Source: Draconibacterium orientale
GTDB lineage: Bacteria; Bacteroidota; Bacteroidia; Bacteroidales; Prolixibacteraceae
Length of the DNA: 64,000 nucleotides
Reading direction: 5' to 3'
NCBI RefSeq assembly: GCF_000626635.1
Contig: NZ_CP007451.1
Coordinates: forward strand, 2,799,501-2,863,500
Under the pieces are notes generated by a model. The model saw nothing but the letters and a program-made list of their open reading frames with translations, did no database searches and had not been told where the DNA came from. Every line of letters starts with the position of its first letter. The stretch's first letter is position 1. Of the stretch, positions 1-8,797 are shown piece after piece. A program made the position numbers and the translations under genes.

Positions 1-1
1 T

Positions 2-1378
2 ATGCAGCCACAAAGAACGCCAATGCCGGAGCTCGACCCGATTGAACGCAGTAAATCGTTTGGTGAAGTGGCCATGGGCTATTCGGTGGAAGAGGCGATA
101 AACGAAGCTAAACGTTGTATTCAGTGTAAACGACCTTCGTGTGTAAGCGGTTGCCCGGTAAATGTGAATATCCCCGAGTTTATTGGTCATATTGCACAAG
201 GCGATTTTCAGGAAGCGTACAAAAGCATCAAATCATACAATAGTTTGCCGGCCGTTTGTGGCCGTGTGTGCCCGCAGGAAAACCAGTGCGAAGCCATTTG
301 TGTGCGCGGCAAAAAAGATGAACCTGTGGCCATTGGCCGTTTGGAGCGTTTTATTGCCGATTATGCACGTGAACATATTTTTGAAGAAGAAATACCACAG
401 CACAATTCGGGAAGAAAAGTGGCTGTTATTGGCGCCGGACCTGCCGGAATTGCCTGTGCCGGCGAACTGGCAAAAAAAGGCCACGAGGTGGTTGTTTTCG
501 AAGCGCTTCACACGCCCGGTGGGGTATTGATGTATGGTATTCCGGAATTCCGTTTACCCAAACAAATTGTGCGTGAAGAAATTGACTCCATTAAAAAGAT
601 GGGTGTTAAAATTGAGAAAAACGTAATCGTGGGAAAATCGCTTACTGTGGAAGATTTAAAAGTAGATGGTTTTGAAGCCATATTTATTTCTACTGGTGCA
701 GGATTGCCACGTTTCCTGAATATTGAAGGCGAAAACCTGAATGGTGTGTATTCGGCCAACGAATTTCTGACCCGCGTGAACCTAATGGAATCGTTTAAGC
801 GCGAAACACCAAGTCCTGTGCAGAAAGGCGACAAAGTAGCCGTTGTAGGTGGCGGTAATGTAGCAATGGATGCCTGCCGGACTGCCCTGCGTTTAGGAGC
901 CGAAGAAGTTTTCATCATTTACCGACGTGGTGAAGATGAATTGCCGGCGCGGGCTGAAGAAATTGAACATGCCAAAGAAGAAGGCATTCAGTTTAAGTTG
1001 CTGGCCAACCCGGTAAAAATTCATGACAATGGTAACGGTTGGGTAGGAGCCATCGAAAATCAGCAAATGGAACTGGGCGAGCCCGATGCATCGGGACGGA
1101 GAAGGCCGGTGCCGGTTGAAGGCGAGACTTTTATGCTCGATGTAAATAAGGTTGTAATTGCGGTGGGGCAGTCGCCAAACCCCTTAATTACGCAAAGTAC
1201 AAAAGGGCTTGATTTGCATTCGTGGGGCGGAATTATTGTGGATGAGCAAACCATGAAAACCAGCAAGGAAAATGTATATGCAGGAGGCGACGTGGTAACA
1301 GGTGCAGCAACCGTAATTCTGGCCATGGGAGCCGGAAAAACCGCAGCACAAGCTATCGATGAGCAATTGAATTCGTAG
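2..1378 (+). CDS. gltA: Glutamate synthase, NADPH, small-subunit type (GltA/GltD family)
   Basis: FAD- and iron-sulfur-containing NADPH oxidoreductase that supplies electrons for glutamate synthesis from glutamine and 2-oxoglutarate. The N-terminus has two cysteine clusters for [4Fe-4S] centres (CIQCKRPSCVSGCP near residue 40 and CGRVCPQENQCEAIC near 88). An FAD-binding Rossmann motif, VIGAGPAGIACAG, follows at about 142. A second dinucleotide motif, VVGGGNVAMDACR, lies near 280, and the C-terminal flavin motif YAGGDVVTGAATV near 430. At 458 aa it is about the family length, but the first ATG is at base 2, so the true start could lie outside the window. The standalone homotetrameric gltA form is common in anaerobes and Bacteroidota; whether a large subunit gene is adjacent cannot be seen. 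A terminator follows at 1581. Confidence 0.9.
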   Translation: MQPQRTPMPELDPIERSKSFGEVAMGYSVEEAINEAKRCIQCKRPSCVSGCPVNVNIPEFIGHIAQGDFQEAYKSIKSYNSLPAVCGRVCPQENQCEAICVRGKKDEPVAIGRLERFIADYAREHIFEEEIPQHNSGRKVAVIGAGPAGIACAGELAKKGHEVVVFEALHTPGGVLMYGIPEFRLPKQIVREEIDSIKKMGVKIEKNVIVGKSLTVEDLKVDGFEAIFISTGAGLPRFLNIEGENLNGVYSANEFLTRVNLMESFKRETPSPVQKGDKVAVVGGGNVAMDACRTALRLGAEEVFIIYRRGEDELPARAEEIEHAKEEGIQFKLLANPVKIHDNGNGWVGAIENQQMELGEPDASGRRRPVPVEGETFMLDVNKVVIAVGQSPNPLITQSTKGLDLHSWGGIIVDEQTMKTSKENVYAGGDVVTGAATVILAMGAGKTAAQAIDEQLNS

Positions 1379-1411
1379 AGCCGTGATGGTTTCACTAAAA
1401 GTGAGGCTATC

Positions 1412-1545
1412 ACTAGTGGCAAGTCAACTATGTTGTTACTTCGCTACGTCATGCTGAATTTATTTCAGCATCTCTTAATCAATAAGGATTCCGAAACAAG
1501 TTCGGAATGACGAATCCGAAGGTTGAGGATTGACTCAACACTAGT
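1412..1545. repeat. Nested imperfect palindrome (REP-like intergenic unit)
   Basis: The outer arms ACTAGTG (1412-1418) and CACTAGT (1539-1545) are exact reverse complements and continue imperfectly inwards (AAGTCAAC against GACTCAAC). Inside, CGTCAT at 1447 pairs with ATGACG at 1507-1512. Each inner half also holds its own hairpin: GCTGAA with TTCAGC, and TTCCGAA with TTCGGAA. It lies just after gltA and before the terminator. Repeats of this build are common between Bacteroidota genes; the function is unknown. Confidence 0.7.
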
Positions 1546-1580
1546 CTGGTACACTCTGGAGATCACAGAATATAAAATAG

Positions 1581-1606
1581 AAAGGAGCTTTCGGGCTCCT
1601 TTTTTA
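1581..1606 (+). terminator. Rho-independent terminator
   Basis: The arms AGGAGC (1583-1588) and GCTCCT (1595-1600) enclose a 6-base loop and are followed by a run of T. It lies about 200 bases after the gltA stop, beyond the palindromic unit, and would end the gltA transcript. Confidence 0.75.
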
Positions 1607-1658
1607 TGGGAATTTTACGAAAGTTACTGTGTTTTACTGCCCCCCCCTAATCCCCCGA

Positions 1659-2042
1659 CTACGGTGTACACACAATTATTCTAGGGATCCTGTTTTACAA
1701 TCGACCTTTAATATGCGGCGCAAGATAGGGTTGTATTTCAAAAACCGGTAGCAGTTGCGCCTTTGTCATTTTTCTCTTCTGTCCCCGGGGCTGCGCTCCC
1801 TGCGGGTGCTTCCCCCGGGCTATTGATTACGCACCCTTGGTGCTTAAAGCCCCGAAGCGGGCGACAGGCAATAGCCCGGTGCGAGTGGCTGAGTTTACGA
1901 AGACACAAAGCGCCGGGTAAAAGATCGATAAAAAATCGTTCGGCGTCTAAAATTGATTAGAATTGGTCAGCTTGTTCCGAACGAAAAATCGTTGCAGAAT
2001 CATTTGAAAAATGGGAATATTTAGGTTGTGTGTACACCGTGG
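1659..2042 (+). mobile_element. 384-bp MITE-like element, copy 1
   Basis: Perfect 15-bp terminal inverted repeats ACGGTGTACACACAA lie at 1661-1675 and, inverted, at 2026-2040. A copy of the same length, about 95% identical by eye, lies inverted at 59256-59639. The 11 bases TAATCCCCCGA flank both sides (1648-1658 and 2043-2053), as expected of a target-site duplication if the element runs from CT to GG. The interior is rich in stems (CCGGGCTATTG with CAATAGCCCGG; CGTTCGG with CCGAACG). It has no transposase; a 65-codon open frame inside is probably not a gene. It is likely a non-autonomous element or a mobile structured repeat. Confidence 0.7.
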
Positions 2043-2129
2043 TAATCCCCCGAAGGGGGACTATTCCTCTCCGCCAGCTGGCGGAAGGTTAGGTGCGATG
2101 CAAATATTATTGGAATTGATATCTAAAGT

Positions 2130-3920
2130 TTATTTCTCAACCGTCAAAACCAAAATTTTATCACCAGCCTGCAACGAGCACTCAGAAGAGAACAGTCTGA
2201 TCTTTCCTTTTTTATCCTCAATCAGAATGGGCAACGTTTCTTGCAGATTAATTTTGTTATCGGCTATCCATTGTTTGCACGACATTTCCTTTTCAACGAG
2301 AAGGCTACTTTCCCCGGCTTCATCGAGCTGCATTTTGTGCATCCACTCATCGAGGCCAACCGGCGCAGCAAACAACAGATTTCTGTTTTCAGGTTCTGTA
2401 TCATTAAGCTCCCCTGACGGTGATTGGCTTATAGCAATTTGTGGCACAAGGAACTTTTCTTTTGCCATTTTACCAGCCAGGTAGTTTACCCGGTTATTGG
2501 TTGTCATTCCAACAACTGTTGACACGTTATCAGCATGAATATCTTCCCAGGTGGTTTCATTTAAGGCATTTCCAAACAGGCTGTTAAATCCGGCCTTTTC
2601 GGCCCTGGCAACCTGTTCCGGGTTGTTATCAATAAGCGTAACCGGCTCCTGGTCTTTGAAATATTTGGCCAGAATAAGGCTCAGCGGATTCACCCCCAGG
2701 AAAACAATTCCGTTTCGTTCTTCCATGTACACCAATTCGCCCCGTTTGCGTAGCCATTTGGTGGTCCAGCTTAAAAGCACAGGTACGGTAAGTGTGGTAA
2801 AAATGGCCATAAACACCAATATGGAGAAAATAGTTTTGTCGATAATGCCCATTCCAAGGCCGATTTCTGCAATAATAATTTCAACAGCTCCGCGGCCATT
2901 CATCCCCGTTCCAATGGTAAGCCCTTCGCGCCAGCCATTTCGCGAGGGGAGGTAAAACAAAGCAGTACCCACAATTTTACCCACAATTGCCAGTGATGTA
3001 ATCAGTATCAGCAATCCCAGGTCGGTTTGAAATACGGTAACATCAACAAAAAATCCGGCTGTAACAAAGAATATCGGGGCCATAAATCCGATCGAGACAT
3101 CGTAAAATGCTTTGTTCAGTTCTTTCGAAATCTTTTTGGGGAACAGGTTGTCTTTAATAAATAAACCGGCCATAAATGCTCCTAAAATGCTGTGCATTCC
3201 GGCTAGCTCTGCCAGCTCGCAATAACCAAAAGTAACGATCAGGATTATGGTGAAATAGGCAGTGCTACTTTTCATGCCCGAACGCGAAATATACTTTCCG
3301 AGGCGGGGCAAAAGGAAAACGCCAATGGAAATGGTAAGCCCAAAAAATACCAGGATTTTCCCGCCAATCAGGAGCAGTTCGCTAATGTTTAGCACATTGG
3401 TTTCGGCAAAGTTGGTGATGCCCGAAAAGATAACCAGTGCCAGCGTATCGGAGATGAGTGCGCCGGCCATTAACACATAAGCAATACGGGTGTTCAGCAG
3501 TTTCAGGTCGATAAGAATTCGGCTTTTGGTGGCCAGCGATGTTACACCAATGGCAATGGCAACAAATAGCCCGGCAATGGGCGTTCCGCCCGTCCAGACG
3601 ATCGCAAAATAGCCCAAAACAAAGGGGACAAAAAATCCACCTATGGCGGCCAGCAATCCCGCCCAGGAAGCTTTCTTCAGGTCGCGAAAATCGATTTCCA
3701 TCCCGATGTAAACCATCAACAGGATAATACCAATTTCGGCCAGCACTTTAACGGCCTCGGAATATTCGAGCCATCCCAACACGGCAGGTCCCAGCACAAT
3801 ACCTATCAGCAATTCGCCGAGAATGGCGGGGTAACCAATTTTTCGTATCGCTACACCTCCAAGATATGCCGCAAGTAATACCGCAGAAATATTAAGAATG
3901 TTAATGTGAAATTCTTCCAT
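2130..3920 (-). CDS. Cation:proton antiporter, CPA2 family, with C-terminal RCK domain
   Basis: Membrane antiporter that exchanges K+ or Na+ for protons. About twelve hydrophobic helices fill residues 1-390, starting ILNISAVLLAAYLGG, with the CPA2-type stretch GYPAILGELLIGIVLGP near residue 30 and NGRGAVEIIIAEIGLG near 345, as in KefB/NhaS-like proteins. A Rossmann-like RCK/TrkA-N region follows from about 405 (GIVFLGVNPLSLILAKYF, then TLIDNNPEQ), and the tail near 560-596 resembles a small TrkA-C domain (LPILIEDKKG ... GDKILVLTV). The first glycine motif of the RCK reads FLGVNPLS rather than GxGxxG, so nucleotide binding is uncertain. It is a single-gene unit divergent from gltA's repeat region. 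Substrate ion is not determinable from sequence. Confidence 0.85.
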   Translation of the reverse strand: MEEFHINILNISAVLLAAYLGGVAIRKIGYPAILGELLIGIVLGPAVLGWLEYSEAVKVLAEIGIILLMVYIGMEIDFRDLKKASWAGLLAAIGGFFVPFVLGYFAIVWTGGTPIAGLFVAIAIGVTSLATKSRILIDLKLLNTRIAYVLMAGALISDTLALVIFSGITNFAETNVLNISELLLIGGKILVFFGLTISIGVFLLPRLGKYISRSGMKSSTAYFTIILIVTFGYCELAELAGMHSILGAFMAGLFIKDNLFPKKISKELNKAFYDVSIGFMAPIFFVTAGFFVDVTVFQTDLGLLILITSLAIVGKIVGTALFYLPSRNGWREGLTIGTGMNGRGAVEIIIAEIGLGMGIIDKTIFSILVFMAIFTTLTVPVLLSWTTKWLRKRGELVYMEERNGIVFLGVNPLSLILAKYFKDQEPVTLIDNNPEQVARAEKAGFNSLFGNALNETTWEDIHADNVSTVVGMTTNNRVNYLAGKMAKEKFLVPQIAISQSPSGELNDTEPENRNLLFAAPVGLDEWMHKMQLDEAGESSLLVEKEMSCKQWIADNKINLQETLPILIEDKKGKIRLFSSECSLQAGDKILVLTVEK

Positions 3921-4188
3921 CGTGCTGTTTTTAAGTTATACCAATTGTTTTTCAGTGTGAGCCTTAAGCAAAACGGTGAAATGACATTGGTTAATGCCGA
4001 TTGAAGAGGTGAATTATCATAGATAAGGCTCATTCTGATCTCACATCTGTATTATCTCCCTGCTACAATATATGAAATTTAGTCCAAATAGAATACCTGC
4101 TAGTATTAAATGAATTGTTAATGTGTTAGCAGCTGTATTACTGCATTAAGAAAGGGGAGGAGCGGGTTGGAAAATAATGATCCGGCTA

Positions 4189-4728
4189 TTAATCCGGGTT
4201 TTCGTTTTTTCCAAATGGCGAAGGAATATAGGGTTCGCCATTCAGTACTTTTACGGTATTTGTAATTGAAAGCAAGGTGTTTATCAGAAGCACCCCCAGG
4301 AGCGGAGTAGTAACATTTGCTTTCCAGTAAACCCACAGGCAACCTATAAGAACGCCACAAATCATAAGTTGAAAGCTGATAACCGAACGGTAGTGGCGTG
4401 ACATCGCTTTTGTTTTGTGCTTTTTTGCCCGCCACATCAGCACCGTTGGAAACACTATCGGAATAATGCCACTCAAATGTAAAAATCCTAACCAGGTGTT
4501 GTTGTTGTGTTCCCTTTCCTCACTTTCCCCGGCTTCATTGGCTGTGAACAAACAAAAATCGACTTCCAGTGCTTTTGCAATCATCTGCAGGGTATAAGCC
4601 CGCGGATCAACCTGCCCGTTTTCAATACGCTGAATCGTTCGGGTGCTCACTTCCGTTTTTTCGGCCAGCTCTTCCTGGGTCATGCCCTTTTTAATTCGCA
4701 GTTCTTTAATGAGTTTTCCGGTTTCCAT
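4189..4728 (-). CDS. XRE-family HTH regulator with C-terminal membrane helices
   Basis: Residues 1-60 form a Cro/C1-type helix-turn-helix (KGMTQEELAEKTEVSTRTIQ, then RIENGQVDPRAYTLQMIAKAL). The remaining 110 residues hold three to four hydrophobic segments (WLGFLHLSGIIPIVFPTVLMW, SVISFQLMICGVLIGCLWVYW, LLGVLLINTLLSI), so the protein is probably a membrane-tethered regulator. This HTH plus small transmembrane domain layout (DUF4870-like in appearance) is frequent in Bacteroidota; the signal it senses is unknown. It is transcribed away from the antiporter promoter region with about 190 bases between them and follows the serine hydrolase gene on the same strand. Confidence 0.75.
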   Translation of the reverse strand: METGKLIKELRIKKGMTQEELAEKTEVSTRTIQRIENGQVDPRAYTLQMIAKALEVDFCLFTANEAGESEEREHNNNTWLGFLHLSGIIPIVFPTVLMWRAKKHKTKAMSRHYRSVISFQLMICGVLIGCLWVYWKANVTTPLLGVLLINTLLSITNTVKVLNGEPYIPSPFGKNENPD

Positions 4729-4849
4729 AATGGTTTTTTATTACTTCAAATGTCTCACTCCTTCCGATAACTTACAACAGCACATGCACGACATTTACAC
4801 GACATATTAATTTTTCCAGGCCTTTCTTAGCCTATATCAACTGATTTTT

Positions 4850-6271
4850 CTATTCAATTTTCGATGCCTTCCTTCCCTGTACATTAAAGCCGCTTATTAA
4901 ATCTCCGTCGTTGGTGAAATTGATATACTCGCCATCGTTTTTGTCAAAGAAGGTATATTCCGATTCGGGTAGTATAAAAACTGGTTCGTCGAGGAAGTCT
5001 GCTGAAAGTTCCAGCCCGTTATTTTTTACTGTAATCTGAACCATCCCCAAGCCCTCTAATGTGTAGTTTCCTGCAAATTGTTGAAGTTGTTCTTCCGACT
5101 GTTCTTTTATTTCCCGAATCATTGGATCAACTCCCGGTAAATCATATTCCCTGGCTATACTCAGTAATATCTCCTGTATAATACTCCCATTATCCGAGTT
5201 AACCATAACAACAACTGCATGTGGAGTTTCTTTCCAGGCCACCAATTGTGCACGGAAACCTTCATCAGCCCCTCCATGTCCGAAGGTATGTTCGCTAATG
5301 CCCGGGCCAAGTCCGTGATTATTTTTTCCCGGTGTAAGCATTTCATTAACCGTTTCTGTTTTCAGCAATCCGTCTTCCTGCTTTTGATAAATGTGCTGAA
5401 TTTCTTTTGCCCACAATATTAGTTGCGATGGAGTTGTCCAAAGTCCTGCAGCCGCCATTTCGGGGTAAATAGGCCATTTCCCTTCAACTTCATCGCCGTT
5501 ACCCCGGTAACCTGTTGCTGCTATGTAATGATACTTTTCCGGCAGCGGATTTTCAAAAGTACTTGATTTCAGGCCCAGCGGATCGAGAACATTTTCCTGC
5601 ATTATTTCAGGGAAAGGCTTTTGCCCGATATCCGTAATCATTAGTTGCATAATGGTATATCCGCCTCCCGAGTACATCCAGCTATCTCCGGGTTCTTTGT
5701 ATACCCGTACCGAATCGGTGTTACCTTTCCCGTCAAGCACATCGGCAACAGTTGGTATTGTGTCCCCTTGGTCGTATCCAGGAAATCCCCAAACGGTCAA
5801 GCCGGCGGTGTGATTCAGAATTCTTCGTGTAGTAACTTTTTCTTTTTCAGTAAATTCATTCTCGGGCAGTTTCCAGCTGGTGAGGTAATTATTAATATTC
5901 GAATCCAGACTGATTTCCCCGGTTTCGGCCAGTTGATGTGCCCTGAGTGCTGCAACCGGTTTGCTTATAGAACCCGCCAGAAACATGGTTTCGGCAGTTA
6001 CTTCGCGGTTTTCGGAACGATCGGCCATTCCGTATCCTTTAGCCCATTCAATTTCGCCATTCACCAGCATTGCAATACTTGCCCCGGGAATATTAAGCTC
6101 TTTCAGGCGTTCTTCAATATTGTAATGGGGCACGCTGTCTCCTTCTATCTGCAAATTGGGTTGAAGTCCGTTTTCGATTCTAAGAATCTTTTCTTCCAAT
6201 AATTGCTTTTCCTTTTGCTGAGAGCAACTAGTCAGAAGTAGTAAACCGAGGAAAAGATAAGGTATACGCAT
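4850..6271 (-). CDS. Serine hydrolase lipoprotein, beta-lactamase class C / PBP4* family
   Basis: Begins with a lipoprotein signal (hydrophobic run, then LLTSCS with the lipid-bearing Cys at residue 16). The catalytic SxxK is S101-I-S-K104. The second motif appears as MYSGGGYT near residue 197 (Tyr followed by S-G, matching the YxN position), and the third as FGHGGADEGF near 330, the HxG form usual in this family. A smaller C-terminal beta domain (about 400-473) resembles the DUF3471-like tail of beta-lactamase-related proteins. Members cleave peptides or esters in the envelope; few are true beta-lactamases. Substrate is unknown. The start is well placed for a signal peptide. Confidence 0.85.
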   Translation of the reverse strand: MRIPYLFLGLLLLTSCSQQKEKQLLEEKILRIENGLQPNLQIEGDSVPHYNIEERLKELNIPGASIAMLVNGEIEWAKGYGMADRSENREVTAETMFLAGSISKPVAALRAHQLAETGEISLDSNINNYLTSWKLPENEFTEKEKVTTRRILNHTAGLTVWGFPGYDQGDTIPTVADVLDGKGNTDSVRVYKEPGDSWMYSGGGYTIMQLMITDIGQKPFPEIMQENVLDPLGLKSSTFENPLPEKYHYIAATGYRGNGDEVEGKWPIYPEMAAAGLWTTPSQLILWAKEIQHIYQKQEDGLLKTETVNEMLTPGKNNHGLGPGISEHTFGHGGADEGFRAQLVAWKETPHAVVVMVNSDNGSIIQEILLSIAREYDLPGVDPMIREIKEQSEEQLQQFAGNYTLEGLGMVQITVKNNGLELSADFLDEPVFILPESEYTFFDKNDGEYINFTNDGDLISGFNVQGRKASKIE

Positions 6272-6591
6272 CGTTTTTGTTTTAATTATTTTGATTTAGA
6301 ACGGTCACTTGCAAGTTGTCGTTGCGGATTTCGAAGAGCGTCAGCGTCCGCCAGGACGAAGACGGCCAGGAAAGGAGCAGTGACTACATGCCGAACTATT
6401 CCCGAAATGAACTTTGCTAATTGTTAGTTTGAATTAATTTTCACTGATCGGGCAAAATTAACCTGTGCAGGTTTTCAATCGTTCAATTTTTGTTTCTATT
6501 TTATCTTGTGCACCAGCTGTTTTAGGTATGTCTAATGCTTCAATGCTAAAACATATCGTTAACATTATTTCTAAATGTTGTGAAACATGCA
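6272..6591. other. Intergenic gap, 320 bp
   Basis: Lies between the hybrid kinase stop and the start of the serine hydrolase gene, both on the minus strand. It should hold the hydrolase promoter, but I see no clean TAnnTTTG box and no convincing terminator. No credible open frame was found on either strand. Confidence 0.4.
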
Positions 6592-8169
6592 TTAAATCAG
6601 TATGTTCACATATTTACCCAGCAGCCTTATCAATTTATTTGTTTCGATGGGTTTTGAGATATAATCGTTACTTCCTATTGCTAAAAACTTATTCCTGTCG
6701 GTGGGCATTGCATAAGCTGTTTGCGCAATAATAGGAACGTTTTGATTAAAAGTTCTGATTTGCCGGATGGCTTCTTCGCCATTCATAACAGGCATTTTAA
6801 TGTCCATCAGCACCAGTGATATTTCATTGTCATTCCGAACCATTTCAACCGCTTCTGCTCCATTTTTAGCATATGCAATCCTGAATCCCTTTTGCTTCAA
6901 CAGATTTTTAAGGAACTGATAACTCATTTCATCATCCTCGGCAACTAAAATCTTGTGGTTGTCTTTCACGCTTTTTTCTATAGTTTCAGGTATAATTGTT
7001 TCGGGTTTCTCCGGCTTTGCTTCAGTTTTTGGCAGGTTAAAAAAGAAAGTACTTCCTTTCCCTACTTCCGATTCCTCCCATAAATCGCCACCAAGCAACT
7101 GTGCATAAGCTTTGGCAATCGACAAGCCTAAGCCCGCTCCTTCGTGTGCCCTGCTTAATGATAAATCAGCCTGCACAAAGCGGTCGAAAATGGCATGAAG
7201 TCGATTTTCCGGGATGCCTACACCCGTATCTTTTACAAAAAATACAATGTCATTCTCTTTGTCGTAGCTTCCAATTTCTATGCTTCCGTTGTTGGTAAAT
7301 TTTATAGCATTACTTACCAGGTTTATAAAAATACCTGAAAGCAGGTTTTTATCCGTATGTAACATGGTATTTGTGTCCATGTATTTGCTGGTGCATGTAA
7401 TTTTATTACTTTTTTGTGCAGCGAGAGGTGTACTTGTGCTTACTATATTTTCCAATATATCTGAAATAATAATACCTGATTTATGCGCTTTTATTTGTTG
7501 GGTTTCTATTTGAGAAATATCAATTAAATCGTTAACAGTAGTGAGTAGTCGTTCGCCACTTTTGTTTATTATATCATAGAAATGTATCCGCGTTTCTTCA
7601 TCAACCGGCGAATCTTTTAACAGGCTCATAAAGCCAATAATGGCATTCATTGGGGTGCGAATTTCATGACTAATGTTTTGCAGGAACACACTTTTTAAGC
7701 GGTTACTTTCCTCGGCTTTTTCCTTCGCTTCTTTCAGTTTGGTAATTATCGCATTTTTTTCGGTAACATTTTCGCCCAAAACGGATATGCCTTTCATTTT
7801 TCCCTTTTTGTCTTTTACCAGCATGATGTGCGACATTACATGAAGCAATTTATTGTCTTTGGTTCGAATTTTTCCCTCGTGGTAATACACATCTCTATTG
7901 GTTTTTAATAATTCAGTGACAAGGTTTTCCGCTTTTTGTTTGTCATCATCAGGCACAAAAATTTCTTGGGCACTTTTTCCAATCAGCTCTTCTTCCGTAT
8001 AGCCTGTATTTTTAATCAGGTAGTTGTTACAGGATATAAAATTGCCGTTTAAATCGAGGTTGAAAAAGAACATATTAATGTTTTGCATTATGCGCACAAA
8101 CCGTTGTTCCGGTTCGATAAACCTGTCTTTTGCTTTTTCGTTTTCCCAGTTTATCAGTTGCCTGTTCAT
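6592..8169 (-). CDS. PAS-domain hybrid histidine kinase with receiver domain
   Basis: Order of domains: short linker (1-21), PAS (about 22-140, NLDLNGNFISCNNYLIKNTG), HisKA with phospho-acceptor H168 in SHEIRTPMNAI, HATPase (N box SNAIKFTNNG, G1 DTGVGIP, G2 GAGLGLSIA), then a receiver from about 400 to the end (ILVAEDDEM; phospho-Asp in LVLMDIKMPVMNG; K in YISKPIE). It has no membrane helix or output domain of its own. The start codon lies inside the end of the 5TM gene (95-base overlap, different frame), so this may be the back half of one larger membrane kinase interrupted by a frame change. An AGGA six to seven bases before the ATG could allow separate, coupled translation. No cognate regulator gene is next to it. 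Confidence 0.85.
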   Translation of the reverse strand: MNRQLINWENEKAKDRFIEPEQRFVRIMQNINMFFFNLDLNGNFISCNNYLIKNTGYTEEELIGKSAQEIFVPDDDKQKAENLVTELLKTNRDVYYHEGKIRTKDNKLLHVMSHIMLVKDKKGKMKGISVLGENVTEKNAIITKLKEAKEKAEESNRLKSVFLQNISHEIRTPMNAIIGFMSLLKDSPVDEETRIHFYDIINKSGERLLTTVNDLIDISQIETQQIKAHKSGIIISDILENIVSTSTPLAAQKSNKITCTSKYMDTNTMLHTDKNLLSGIFINLVSNAIKFTNNGSIEIGSYDKENDIVFFVKDTGVGIPENRLHAIFDRFVQADLSLSRAHEGAGLGLSIAKAYAQLLGGDLWEESEVGKGSTFFFNLPKTEAKPEKPETIIPETIEKSVKDNHKILVAEDDEMSYQFLKNLLKQKGFRIAYAKNGAEAVEMVRNDNEISLVLMDIKMPVMNGEEAIRQIRTFNQNVPIIAQTAYAMPTDRNKFLAIGSNDYISKPIETNKLIRLLGKYVNILI

Positions 8170-8725
8170 TAATATTCCTATAAACCAGGGTGATAAGCGG
8201 ATATATTAACATTACCGGGAAGACTAATCGTTGCAGAAAATTAACGAATTCTTCTTTGGGCAATATAATCAGCCATAAAAGCATAACAGCATGTGTTAAA
8301 ATGCCCAAAATATATAGCGATAAAATGCCATTGGGCTTGCCTCTTTTTTGCTGAAAATGGCGCCACCCAATGCCCAGTAAACCCGACGACGCAATTAATA
8401 GAAGGCCAAGAACCACAAGGTCGCCGCCAATTATAATCCGGTAAATAGCCATAAGAAGCATGGCAACAATAGTAGGTATAGCCCCAAGGTATAAACCCGA
8501 AATGGATAATAAAACAGTACGTAAATCTAAACTATGTCCCGGCTGATACATCCAGCGGTTATACATAAAAAACATACCAATAACCCCCACAACAACCCCA
8601 ATTAATACCTTCGGTAAAATACGCTCTGATCGGATGTTTTCAATCCACCGTTTACCATAGAAAAAAGTAAAAACCAAAAGAAAGGCTACATTTTGAATCA
8701 ATTCTACAACAAATGATTTTTCCAT
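8075..8725 (-). CDS. 5TMR_LYT-type membrane sensor module
   Basis: A 216-residue protein with about six hydrophobic segments. It carries the features of the LytS-type 5TM receptor: PGHSLDLRTVLLSISGLYLG followed by a conserved IYRIIIGG. In known proteins this module sits at the N-terminus of a histidine kinase or GGDEF protein; alone it has no output. The last 31 codons overlap the hybrid kinase reading frame and turn basic and low-complexity (KLGKRKSKRQ), as expected of an out-of-frame tail. Joining the two frames would give a membrane kinase of about 710 residues in the usual order (5TM-PAS-HisKA-HATPase-REC). Either a real or sequencing frameshift or two coupled genes. Confidence 0.75.
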   Translation of the reverse strand: MEKSFVVELIQNVAFLLVFTFFYGKRWIENIRSERILPKVLIGVVVGVIGMFFMYNRWMYQPGHSLDLRTVLLSISGLYLGAIPTIVAMLLMAIYRIIIGGDLVVLGLLLIASSGLLGIGWRHFQQKRGKPNGILSLYILGILTHAVMLLWLIILPKEEFVNFLQRLVFPVMLIYPLITLVYRNINEQATDKLGKRKSKRQVYRTGTTVCAHNAKH

Positions 8726-8797
8726 AGTTTTTTGTTTACAATGGTCTAAATATACGAATTTGGCTTTGTATTGAGAAGTTCCCCAACGAATCAGTAT

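Noticed and set aside
1763-1960. 65-codon open frame inside MITE copy 1, almost identical to one at 59337-59534
   Set aside because: The similarity comes from the DNA repeat itself. The predicted product has no recognisable domain, low complexity, and no ribosome site, so it is more likely structure than coding.
5219-6202. Plus-strand open frames opposite the serine hydrolase gene
   Set aside because: They mirror the coding bias of the minus-strand gene, which has full catalytic motifs.
8090-8165. GGGAAAA as a -1 slippery heptamer joining the 5TM frame to the kinase frame
   Set aside because: The kinase frame lies at +1, not -1, relative to the 5TM frame, so a -1 slip there would enter the wrong frame.
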